From CAYILC01 sp964364145 (GTDB lineage Bacteria > Patescibacteriota > Microgenomatia > UBA1400 > UBA12028): DNA of 8,403 bases. Under the pieces are notes generated by a model. It did not search any database and was not told where the DNA came from. It saw only the letters and a program-made list of their open reading frames with translations. Positions within the stretch are counted from its first letter, which is position 1. Every line of letters starts with the position of its first letter. The stretch covers positions 1 through 8,403 of the forward strand of contig CAYILC010000037.1 in assembly GCA_964364145.1 (NCBI GenBank). The letters are read 5' to 3'. The translations under genes were made by a program, and so were the position numbers. Positions 1 to 5,247 of this stretch are shown here, one piece after another.

Positions 1-200
1 ACGTTTCTTTCAGAAAAACAGAGGGGAAAACCAACACGAAACTTTACTTAACTCTTATTTTTTTAGCTATTCTATCGTCGTCTCGAAGCACTCTCCTGAA
101 GTGCGCAACATCGTTAATACGTTGCGAAATTTATCATGCTGTATCAGTGTACATCGAGAAAGGCATACAACAAAAGGATATGGGTTTGGCTCCCCGCGAG
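1..200. other. Gap after ftsL with no supported gene
   Basis: In a typical dcw cluster ftsI would follow ftsL, but no convincing minus-strand gene begins here. On the minus strand there is a 28-codon stretch ending in TAA near position 50, and an open frame with GTG/TTG codons (about 34-39) running off the left edge. Neither has a usable ribosome binding site. An inverted repeat CGCAAC/GTTGCG (104-109 with 121-126) and a 5-bp one, GCACT/AGTGC (88-92 with 100-104), are visible. Neither is followed by a T-run, so I do not call a terminator. The next dcw gene, if present, probably starts to the left of the window. Confidence 0.4.
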
Positions 201-479
201 TTATCGCATCGCAACTGGTTTTGCTGAAGAAACAAAGGCAACCGTGCCGATTGGTTGATAGCCTTGGGCAAGCGCTTCATCTCGAAGTTTATGTAAAGAA
301 AGTGTTGAGGCAAGCGTGCTGTCCAACTCCCTCTGCTCTTGGCGCAATACTGCTTGTTTTACATTGAGATCATGTAAGCGCTCTCCCATGTTTACCGCCT
401 GTGCAGACGCGACAATATTTGCAACAGCCAGCGCCAAAACGATCATTGCTGGAAAAACGTACCATAGAAAAGTTTTCAT
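201..479 (-). CDS. ftsL: FtsL-like cell division protein (small bitopic coiled-coil protein)
   Basis: This 92-aa protein has one N-terminal membrane segment (about residues 5-27) and then a stretch with heptad-like spacing rich in Leu, Glu, Gln and Arg (about 30-70). It ends in a short tail containing LAQGYQPIGTVAFV. This is the architecture of FtsL/DivIC-type divisome proteins, which bridge FtsQ/FtsB-like partners and the septal transpeptidase at the division site. The family has almost no conserved residues, so the call rests on topology plus position directly after rsmH, the usual dcw order. Its ATG overlaps the rsmH stop as ATGA (476-479), and an AAGGGG lies about 11 bases upstream inside rsmH, which points to coupled translation. 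The stop is TAA. A generic septum-formation initiator protein is the main alternative. Confidence 0.72.
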   Translation of the reverse strand: MKTFLWYVFPAMIVLALAVANIVASAQAVNMGERLHDLNVKQAVLRQEQRELDSTLASTLSLHKLRDEALAQGYQPIGTVAFVSSAKPVAMR

Positions 480-1391
480 ACTACTATCGCCCCTTCTATT
501 GATTCACTATTCATCGGTTTCCCCTTTTGGAATGTCCGCAACTTTGCACTGCGACTTCTCGGATTATCGCGAACTTCCTGTTCAGACGGCTCCATCGGCT
601 TTTTTGTGAGTGCTTCACCGCGGTCATTTTCTTGCCAACCACGCATGGCGTGTTTAACCAAACGATCCTCCCCTTCGTGAAAACTGATTGTAACGATTCG
701 ACCTCCATCCGCGACAGTATCGAGCGCGGTGGGCAACGCCCGCTCGATACTCCCGAGTTCATCGTTGACTGCCAACCGAAGCGCCATAAAGGTCTTCGTG
801 GCCGGATGGAGATGGCTTGATTTGCGTTGTCCTATCGCTCGTTCCACAAGTTGAGCAAGTTCTTGCGTGGTCTCGATTGGCTTACTTACTCTGGCGCGCA
901 AAATTGCGTTCACAATATTGCGAGCTCTATATTCCTGCGCGAATGTTGTTAACATCCGATACAGCTCTTTTTTGCCGAGCGCATTTACCAAATCTCGTGC
1001 AGTTACACCAAGGCGCATATCCATGCGCNNNNNNNNNNTCTTCCTGAAAAGAGAATCCGCGGTGAGCTGTGTCGAGCTGAACGCTATTTATTCCAAAATC
1101 AAACAAGATCCCCAAGATCGTTTTGCAAATAAGCTCTGGCGCATTGCCCAACTCAGCAAAATTGGTATTGACTAGGATGAGACGACCCGCAGTTATTTCA
1201 TTTGCGAACGCTTGCTGGCAATATTGAATCGCCTCTAAATCATGATCAAACGCAATAACATTGGCTCCACGCTCAAGCATGGCACTTGTGTGGCCGCCAC
1301 GGCCAAATGTAGCGTCTATATACCAAGCATTTGGTTGTATGTTCAACATATCCATAGCTTCCTCTAGCATTACCGGAACGTGCTCAGGCAT
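476..1391 (-). CDS. rsmH: 16S rRNA (cytosine-1402-N4)-methyltransferase RsmH, interrupted by an assembly gap
   Basis: RsmH (MraW) uses S-adenosylmethionine to methylate N4 of C1402 in 16S rRNA at the ribosomal P site. The N-terminal part begins MPEHVPVMLEEAM. It shows the SAM-binding YIDATFGRGGH (residues 24-34), FDHDLEA (48-54) and FDFGINSVQLD (97-107, a variant of the usual D-LG-SS-QLD), then GFSFQE before the gap. The part after the gap starts at RMDMRLG and carries HPATKTFMALRLAVNDEL, ISFHEGEDR (usual form ISFHSLEDR) and NPRSRSAKLR. The total of about 300 aa is normal for the family. Ten Ns (1029-1038) put the two halves in different frames, but this is a scaffold gap of unknown true length, not evidence of a pseudogene. 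The ATG at 1389-1391 overlaps the end of mraZ by 8 bases, with AGGGG four bases upstream. A longer reading frame back to 1457 only reads through mraZ. Confidence 0.93.
1029..1038. other. Assembly gap (10 Ns) inside rsmH
   Basis: The run of ten Ns splits the codon after GFSFQE and the codon before RMDMRLG. Comparison with the family pattern GFSFQxDGPLDMR suggests that only about one residue plus partial codons is missing, so roughly 3 bases (a multiple of 3). The N count is likely a placeholder. The gap edge carries the near-palindrome GCGCAT-ATCC-ATGCGC (1013-1028), which may have stopped the assembly. Confidence 0.95.
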
Positions 1392-1836
1392 GCATCCCCT
1401 GCTTTCCGGGCAGTTGCGTATCATAGTGTTCGGCAATGGTCTCGGCGTTTTTCTCAAGATCAGTCATATAGGAGTGATAGATATCGCGATCCCACAGCTC
1501 TATGTGATCCAGAGAGCCAGCAAACACGACGTTTTTACTCAAGTTCGCTTGGTGTTGAAGTACCTCTGGGAGTAACATTCTGCCTTGCGCGTCAAGTCCC
1601 AGCTCAACAGCCTCGTTGGTCATTAAGCGGATAAAGTCACGATGCGTTTTCTTGGTCACAGAACTGTCCTCTAATGTTTTTATGAATGCCTTCCATGTTT
1701 CTTGCGAATAGAGAAAAAGACAGCCATCAAGTCCTCGCGTAAGAACGGGATTTTGTCCAAGTTTCTCTCTGAACTTTGACGGTACTGCAGTTCGCCCTTT
1801 CTCTTCAATTGAATGATAGTATGTGCCCGAGTACAT
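1384..1836 (-). CDS. mraZ: MraZ, transcriptional regulator of the dcw cluster
   Basis: This 150-aa protein has the two tandem AbrB/SpoVT-like MraZ repeats. The first begins MYSGTYYHSIEEKGRTAVP with EEKGR at 11-15, and the second has LDAQGRMLLP with DAQGR at 82-86; both are versions of the family's DxKGR signature. The segment VVFAGSLDHIELWD (103-116) is also typical. MraZ forms ring-shaped oligomers, binds tandem repeats upstream of its own gene and generally represses the dcw operon. The ATG at 1834-1836 starts at the family's usual N-terminus. The ribosome binding site is weak (AGG about 11 bases upstream). The gene is first in an operon with rsmH and ftsL, overlapping rsmH by 8 bases, and is preceded by a promoter and MraZ-box-like repeats. 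Its length is close to the usual 140-155 aa. Confidence 0.96.
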   Translation of the reverse strand: MYSGTYYHSIEEKGRTAVPSKFREKLGQNPVLTRGLDGCLFLYSQETWKAFIKTLEDSSVTKKTHRDFIRLMTNEAVELGLDAQGRMLLPEVLQHQANLSKNVVFAGSLDHIELWDRDIYHSYMTDLEKNAETIAEHYDTQLPGKQGMHA

Positions 1837-1850
1837 GTGTTATAAGCCTA

Positions 1851-1880
1851 TTCACCACTTTTCACCATTCCTACTTTATT
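1851..1880 (-). promoter_or_regulatory. Probable MraZ operator (tandem 10-bp-phased repeats)
   Basis: On the plus strand two adjacent decamers read TTCACCACTT (1851-1860) and TTCACCATTC (1861-1870). On the coding strand this gives TGGTGAA twice, exactly 10 bases apart, with a weaker third block containing AAAGTAGG (1871-1880). Known MraZ boxes are short G-rich repeats (TGGGN in E. coli) at 10-bp spacing just upstream of mraZ. The site lies between the predicted transcription start (about 1875) and the mraZ ATG, so bound MraZ would block its own operon. The repeats are seen directly; the MraZ assignment follows from position and family knowledge. Confidence 0.72.
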
Positions 1881-1881
1881 T

Positions 1882-1910
1882 AGTAAACGCTATTTCGTAC
1901 CAGGTGTCAA
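1882..1910 (-). promoter_or_regulatory. Promoter of the mraZ-rsmH-ftsL operon
   Basis: A perfect -35 TTGACA (1905-1910 on the minus strand) is followed after 17 bases by TTTACT (1882-1887), a 4-of-6 match to TATAAT. Predicted start of transcription is near 1875, giving a leader of about 40 bases that holds the repeats at 1851-1880. Confidence 0.72.
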
Positions 1911-1939
1911 GACGAAAAGAAGGCGAAAGGGAATTGATG

Positions 1940-1968
1940 TTGACCACATAAAATAAATAGTGTATAAG
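1940..1968 (+). promoter_or_regulatory. Promoter of the 72-aa small-protein gene
   Basis: TTGACC (1940-1945), 17 bases, then TATAAG (1963-1968): 5 of 6 matches in both elements. The predicted start is near 1975, about 32 bases before the ATG. It is divergent from the mraZ promoter. The -10 element is the left arm of the imperfect dyad TATAAGTA/TACTTTATA (1963-1984). Confidence 0.75.
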
Positions 1969-2006
1969 TACGAGTTACTTTATAGAAAACAAAAAAAGGA
2001 GGAGAA

Positions 2007-2225
2007 ATGACAGTTAGAGCACAAGAAATAGAAGCAATGATCAGAGCTTTTAAAGAAACAACAGGCACAGGTATTACCTTGAAAGATTTCATGATGGCAA
2101 TGAAGGAGGATGAGAAGGAAGCATTTCTTGCTGCTCTTACGGCAGAGGGGGTTGTACTCGCTGACCAACAATTGAATAAAACCAATATACGAGAAGAGTT
2201 AATCCGTAAACTACGTGATCATTAA
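2007..2225 (+). CDS. Small protein of unknown function (72 aa)
   Basis: I do not recognise this protein. It is 72 aa, mostly charged and predicted helical, with no membrane segment, cysteine cluster or signal peptide. Residues about 1-17 and 58-72 look like amphipathic helices. The middle TGTGITLKDFMMAMKEDEKEAFLAAL contains a Thr/Gly-rich turn and a helix. The gene call is well supported: a consensus promoter at 1940-1968 and a strong AGGAGG (1997-2002) four bases before the ATG. That strength suggests high or bursty expression. It is divergent from mraZ and followed by a second small gene with its own promoter, so the two are not an obvious operon. A small regulator or adaptor is possible but is only a guess. 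Confidence 0.75.
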   Translation: MTVRAQEIEAMIRAFKETTGTGITLKDFMMAMKEDEKEAFLAALTAEGVVLADQQLNKTNIREELIRKLRDH

Positions 2226-2268
2226 AGGATTTATATATTCCTTCTCCTATCAAAGGCATTTTGTATGT

Positions 2269-2297
2269 TTGTTAGATACCCGTTTTTATCCTATAAT
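2269..2297 (+). promoter_or_regulatory. Promoter of the 66-aa small-protein gene
   Basis: TTGTTA (2269-2274), 17 bases, then a perfect TATAAT (2292-2297). The start of transcription should be near 2304, leaving a leader of only about 17 bases before the ATG at 2321. Confidence 0.65.
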
Positions 2298-2320
2298 TAT
2301 TAAATTCAGGTAGAAGAAAT

Positions 2321-2521
2321 ATGATTTATGATGAAATTCCAAATTCAAAAGTACCGGAATTGATGAATGAGCAACGCAAAGTGATCCCTCCAATGGTAGA
2401 AGAAATTATCCGTTGGATGAGTAAAAATGGTAATAAAGATAGGGCATTGATTTTACTTGATGATGCAAAAAAAGTACTTTCTTCAAAAGTATTTGACGCT
2501 CTTTATCAGGAAATTTCTTAG
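2321..2521 (+). CDS. Small protein of unknown function (66 aa)
   Basis: This protein is not recognised. It is 66 aa, soluble and likely all helical: an N-terminal stretch IPNSKVPELMNEQRKVIPPMVEEIIRWMSKNG is followed by KDRALILLDDAKKVLSSKVFDALYQEIS. There is no signal peptide, cysteine or known motif. It has its own promoter (2269-2297), but the ribosome binding site is modest (AGG at 2308-2310 or AGAAG at 2312-2316). The stop codon TAA (2519-2521) is nine bases from the convergent gene at 2531. It is AT-richer than mraZ or glyS, like the other small genes around it, which could mean acquisition by transfer or simply weak constraint. Confidence 0.65.
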   Translation: MIYDEIPNSKVPELMNEQRKVIPPMVEEIIRWMSKNGNKDRALILLDDAKKVLSSKVFDALYQEIS

Positions 2522-2530
2522 AATAATATT

Positions 2531-2749
2531 TTAAAGCCCTGGAGGAATGAGTGTTCTGACAGAACTTTCATTTAATAATCTAACTAATGCATCTCGTTCA
2601 ATTGCGTTTATTTTTCCAGACTCGAATTCATTCATTATTTCCAGTTTAATGCGGACAACACGAGCTAAATCAATGACGTTAGTTCCATCCTTTTCTCTGG
2701 CTGAAACAATTATTCCGTTTAATCTTTCAACATTAAAACTTAGTGACAT
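2531..2749 (-). CDS. Small protein of unknown function (72 aa)
   Basis: This protein is not recognised. It is 72 aa, soluble and mostly helical (NVERLNGIIVSAREKDGTNVIDLARVVRIKLEIMNEFESGKI), with a tail LNESSVRTLIPPGL. The minus strand was chosen because the ATG at 2747-2749 is preceded at four bases by AGGAGG and by a promoter with TTGTTA and TATAAC 17 bases apart (2779-2807). A plus-strand frame over the same bases (2547-2753) is less plausible as protein and has its purine-rich tract too close to its ATG. The gene converges on the 66-aa gene with nine bases between the stops and no visible terminator, so the two transcripts may interfere. Function unknown. Confidence 0.7.
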   Translation of the reverse strand: MSLSFNVERLNGIIVSAREKDGTNVIDLARVVRIKLEIMNEFESGKINAIERDALVRLLNESSVRTLIPPGL

Positions 2750-2778
2750 GTAACCTCCTCAATATTTACTTGCCCAGA

Positions 2779-2807
2779 GTTATAACACAATAAGACCACT
2801 ATAACAA
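2779..2807 (-). promoter_or_regulatory. Promoter of the minus-strand 72-aa small-protein gene
   Basis: On the minus strand TTGTTA (2802-2807) is followed after exactly 17 bases by TATAAC (2779-2784). The start should be near 2772, about 22 bases before the ATG. The -35 element overlaps the inverted repeat CACTAT-AACA-ATAGTG (2797-2812), which could be an operator. Confidence 0.65.
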
Positions 2808-2858
2808 TAGTGAATTTATTCTGTATTTATTTGAAATTTATAAGCAGTATAAACTACC

Positions 2859-3659
2859 CTAATTCTCCGTCACCACATACGTCTTCGCTAAATCAACAGT
2901 CGCCGTGGCAACCTTTCCATCCATCTTCGCAGGATAGCTCTTCCATGTTTTTCCATCCCACGACATGACGGTTGCTACAGATGTATTTTGTTCTAATCGA
3001 ATCGAGACCTGCACTTTTCCGGTTGCAACTGCGGTTGTTCCAACAATAGAGTATGGCCCAGCCAATATAGCTTTTGGCAACGCACCAGGCAAACCAGGAT
3101 TGTTATATATAACAACATACGCAGAACCCTTAAAAAGCTTAGCTGTTTCAATCTGGAACTTTCCGTCTCTTGAGCTAAAACCTGTCAATGACTTTCGATT
3201 ATCGATGTACGCCCATTCTTGGGATAGCTTATAGTTTGGGTTAAAGAAGCTCAACACGAGCGATCCACCAGTGACGTTTTCGTGATAGGTGATCTTCCCA
3301 CCACCACTTTGAGAACCTAGCAAAATAGTTTTTGTGTACGGCAATTTCCCATTCAAGTTTATCGAACCAATCGCCGCCTCTTCTTTCTCGGCTGAAGAAT
3401 ACTGCAACTCAAATTCTACGTTCTCGGCTGTTTTTGGCAAGGTTTGGATACTTAACACGACTTCGCGAGCCGCGGTGGGCTCGATCATCACAAAAGGGCG
3501 TTCTTCAATCGGAACTGTGTTTGAGGCGATTGTGAGTTTTGGCCGCGGTGTTGGAGTAGAGGCGATTTCTTTCGATGTTTTTACTTTTTTCATGGACACA
3601 ATACCAATTAATCCCACCAACACAACAAGACCAATCGCAATAATGATGAGCTTCTTCAT
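2859..3659 (-). CDS. Membrane-anchored extracytoplasmic protein of unknown function
   Basis: This 266-aa protein starts MKK, has one hydrophobic segment at about residues 4-22 and then a positively charged and Thr/Pro-rich linker (TSKEIASTPTPRPK, about 28-41). The rest looks like a beta-rich soluble domain. There is no lipobox cysteine at the end of the hydrophobic segment, so it is more likely an uncleaved anchor or plain signal peptide than a lipoprotein. I recognise no family; the C-terminal stretch SVATVMSWDGKTWKSYPAKM suggests a beta-sandwich. Its ATG overlaps the glyS stop as ATGA (3656-3659). An AGGAG lies seven bases upstream inside the 3' end of glyS, so it is almost certainly translated from the glyS transcript and falls under the T-box upstream of glyS. 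No GC-rich terminator is visible after the stop TAG. Confidence 0.85.
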   Translation of the reverse strand: MKKLIIIAIGLVVLVGLIGIVSMKKVKTSKEIASTPTPRPKLTIASNTVPIEERPFVMIEPTAAREVVLSIQTLPKTAENVEFELQYSSAEKEEAAIGSINLNGKLPYTKTILLGSQSGGGKITYHENVTGGSLVLSFFNPNYKLSQEWAYIDNRKSLTGFSSRDGKFQIETAKLFKGSAYVVIYNNPGLPGALPKAILAGPYSIVGTTAVATGKVQVSIRLEQNTSVATVMSWDGKTWKSYPAKMDGKVATATVDLAKTYVVTEN

Positions 3660-5056
3660 GCAAGAACTCCTTTCAATTCATCGATTTTTACTCGTATTTG
3701 TTCTGCTGTGTCTCTGTTTCGAACAGTCACCGTATTATCTTTGAGCGTTTGATAGTCAATGGTGATACAAGCAGGCGTTCCGATCTCATCCTGTGCCAAG
3801 TAGCGCTTTCCAATGTTTCCGCGCTCGTCCCATGCAACCGCGCAATCTTTCTTCAGCATACCATAGAGTTCGCGCGCTTTTGCTACCAGCTCGGGCTTGT
3901 TTGAAACTAACGGAAACACTGCGGCCTTATATGGCGCCAAAGCAGGAGACAATCGCAAAACCGTGCGTTGTTTTGCCTCGTCAAACCAATACGCATCACA
4001 CAACATCATGAGGAATAGGCGATTTACTCCCACCGCCGGCTCGATCACGTGCGGCACAAATTTTCTTCCGGTTTTTGGATCAACATAACTCAAATCAATG
4101 CCTGAAAACTTGATGTGTTGGGATAGATCATAGTCGGTGCGATACGCCAATCCCCAGAGCTCTTTAAACCCAAACGGATAGTGGTACTCCAAATCCTCGG
4201 TGCGTTTGCTGTAAAAACTGCGCTCCTCGTTCGAGTGCGTCCGCCATCGCAAGTTTTCTTCATGAATTCCAAGCGACTTTGTCACAAACGACCACATGTC
4301 ATTTTTCCAGGTTTTGTACAGCATTTCCCAATCAGAACTTTCCGGATCAAAGAAATACTCGATCTCCCCCTGTTCAAACTCGAGTGTACGAAACACAAAA
4401 TTGCCTTTAGTAATTTCATTGCGGAAACTTTTTCCAAGTTGCCCGATACCGAATGGCAGTTTTACGCGTGATGAATCAACAACATTTTTAAAGTTCGTAA
4501 ACATTCCTTGTGCCGTTTCTCCACGGAGATAAGCTAGAGATTGCGATTCTTTCAAAATACCCAGTTGCACTGGAAATAACAAATTGAACTTGCGTACAGG
4601 TGTCCAGTCAAATTTCTTGCACGTTGGACAAGGAATTTTTTCTTTTTGAATGAGCTCCTCGAACTCTGCCAACGATTTTCCTTCAACCTTCATTGTTTGA
4701 TTTTTAGACTCAAAATACTGTTCAATCAAATGATCTGCTCGTGTCCGCGTCTTGCAGGCCTTACAATCTATCATTGCATCGGCAAACCCCGCCACATGCC
4801 CGGATGCTTCCCAGATTTTTCGATGCGAAATAATGCTTGAGTCCATTCCTACCATGTCATCACGATTTTCGATAAATGTTTTCCACCATAAGTTACGAAT
4901 GTTGCGGAGTAGTGCTGCACCCATAGGACCATAGTCATACAGATTGGCAAGTCCGCCATAGATTTCGGAGTTTTGAAACACGAACCCACGGCGCTTACTT
5001 AAGGCAGTGATTTCCTCAAGAGTTGTTTGTTTGAGTTGGTTTGTTTGGGTAATCAT
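3656..5056 (-). CDS. glyS: Glycyl-tRNA synthetase, single-chain (alpha2) type
   Basis: This class II enzyme joins glycine to tRNA-Gly with ATP. The 466-aa chain carries the catalytic core and anticodon domain in one polypeptide, as in archaeal/eukaryotic-type GlyRS and unlike the split GlyQ/GlyS enzyme. Visible marks: RRGFVFQNSEIYGGLANLYDYGP near the N-terminus, then a zinc site formed by CKAC (Cys98, Cys101) and CPTC (Cys143, Cys146). Next come LRGETAQGMFTNFKN, motif 2 FRNEITKG..FRTLEFEQGEIEYF (211-236), motif 3 EPAVGVNRLF (339-348), and the anticodon domain (about 370-466) with GKRYLAQDEIGTPACITIDYQTLKDNTVTVRNRD. The ATG at 5054-5056 is preceded by AAAGGA; an upstream GTG at 5122 would start inside the T-box antiterminator and is rejected. 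Length is usual. The first gene of a two-gene operon, it ends in TGA overlapping the next ATG. Confidence 0.96.
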   Translation of the reverse strand: MITQTNQLKQTTLEEITALSKRRGFVFQNSEIYGGLANLYDYGPMGAALLRNIRNLWWKTFIENRDDMVGMDSSIISHRKIWEASGHVAGFADAMIDCKACKTRTRADHLIEQYFESKNQTMKVEGKSLAEFEELIQKEKIPCPTCKKFDWTPVRKFNLLFPVQLGILKESQSLAYLRGETAQGMFTNFKNVVDSSRVKLPFGIGQLGKSFRNEITKGNFVFRTLEFEQGEIEYFFDPESSDWEMLYKTWKNDMWSFVTKSLGIHEENLRWRTHSNEERSFYSKRTEDLEYHYPFGFKELWGLAYRTDYDLSQHIKFSGIDLSYVDPKTGRKFVPHVIEPAVGVNRLFLMMLCDAYWFDEAKQRTVLRLSPALAPYKAAVFPLVSNKPELVAKARELYGMLKKDCAVAWDERGNIGKRYLAQDEIGTPACITIDYQTLKDNTVTVRNRDTAEQIRVKIDELKGVLA

Positions 5057-5072
5057 ATTTTCCTTTATATAC

Positions 5073-5103
5073 AAAAAATCCCTCCAGCGTTCTGCTGCAG
5101 GGA
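5073..5103 (-). terminator. Intrinsic terminator of the glyS T-box leader (attenuator)
   Basis: On the minus strand TCCCTGCAGC (5103-5094) pairs with GCTGGAGGGA (5088-5079) with one G-G mismatch around a loop AGAAC. Six Ts follow (5078-5073). The 5' CCCT is also the closing strand of the antiterminator, so the two structures exclude each other. It lies 16 bases before the glyS ATG and should end transcription when tRNA-Gly is charged. Confidence 0.9.
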
Positions 5104-5206
5104 CCCAATTGGGCGGTTCCACCCTACTTCATCATTCTTTCAGAATGATACTCTTTTTGCGACTCCGCTCCCGGGTGCCAACCCGATCAATGCAGACTAT
5201 TCTTCT
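5073..5206 (-). promoter_or_regulatory. Glycine T-box riboswitch (very compact) upstream of glyS
   Basis: The leader senses uncharged tRNA-Gly and controls read-through into glyS. Reading down the minus strand: Stem I is AGTCTGC (5198-5192) paired with GCGGAGT (5168-5162) with one G-G mismatch. Next comes a kink-turn of ATT-GA (5191-5187) opposite GA (5170-5169), then TCGGG/CCCGG (5186-5182 with 5175-5171) closing a loop TTGGCA that presents the Gly codon GGC (5179-5177). Stem III is ATCATTC/GAATGAT (5149-5131). The antiterminator is AGGG-TGGAACC-GCCC-AATT-GGGT-CCCT (5125-5099), the classic T-box; its TGGA fits the UCCA end of tRNA-Gly. CCCT is shared with a terminator (5103-5073). Length is about 134 bases. 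Normal Stem I features beyond the specifier (AG bulge, distal T-loops) and Stem II are absent. The T-box and terminator are near certain; the Stem I model is inferred. Confidence 0.92.
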
Positions 5207-5213
5207 AAAGAGA

Positions 5214-5242
5214 AGTGTAGAAGACTTGTGTTTTCGCGTCAA
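5214..5242 (-). promoter_or_regulatory. Promoter of the glyS operon
   Basis: TTGACG (5237-5242) is followed after 17 bases by TACACT (5214-5219); both lie on the minus strand. Predicted transcription start is about 5206, directly before the T-box Stem I. This placement limits the leader to about 150 bases. Confidence 0.7.
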
Positions 5243-5247
5243 GGGTG

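Noticed and set aside
104..126. Inverted repeat CGCAAC/GTTGCG as a terminator of the ftsL operon
   Set aside because: No T-run follows on either strand and the loop is 11 bases.
2..367. Long plus-strand open frame entering from the left edge and overlapping ftsL
   Set aside because: It is antisense to the membrane and coiled-coil part of ftsL, has no ribosome binding site at any ATG, and the protein shows no recognisable pattern.
476..1024. rsmH as two genes or a pseudogene
   Set aside because: The frame change coincides exactly with the N gap and the two halves carry consecutive family motifs, so it is an assembly effect.
1392..1457. N-terminal extension of rsmH by 22 codons
   Set aside because: It lies fully inside mraZ, and the family N-terminus MPEHVPVML starts at 1391 with AGGGG in front.
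2225..2243. AAGGA/TCCTT inverted repeat after the first small gene as a terminator
   Set aside because: Only five pairs, an AT loop of nine bases and no T-run downstream.
2547..2753. Plus-strand open frame of 68 codons opposite the minus-strand small gene
   Set aside because: Its purine-rich GGAGGA abuts the ATG with no spacing and the protein looks like an antisense shadow. The minus strand has AGGAGG at four bases and a good promoter.
2837..2853. Inverted repeat TTTATA-AGCAG-TATAAA after the 266-aa gene as a terminator
   Set aside because: The arms are AT-only and no clear T-run follows on the minus strand; too weak to call.
1384..5056. Alternative genetic code with UGA as glycine
   Set aside because: mraZ, rsmH and glyS all end at TGA exactly where the family proteins end, so UGA acts as stop.
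5057..5122. Longer glyS reading frame starting at GTG 5122
   Set aside because: The extra 22 codons translate the T-box antiterminator and the terminator; the ATG at 5056 has its own AAAGGA.
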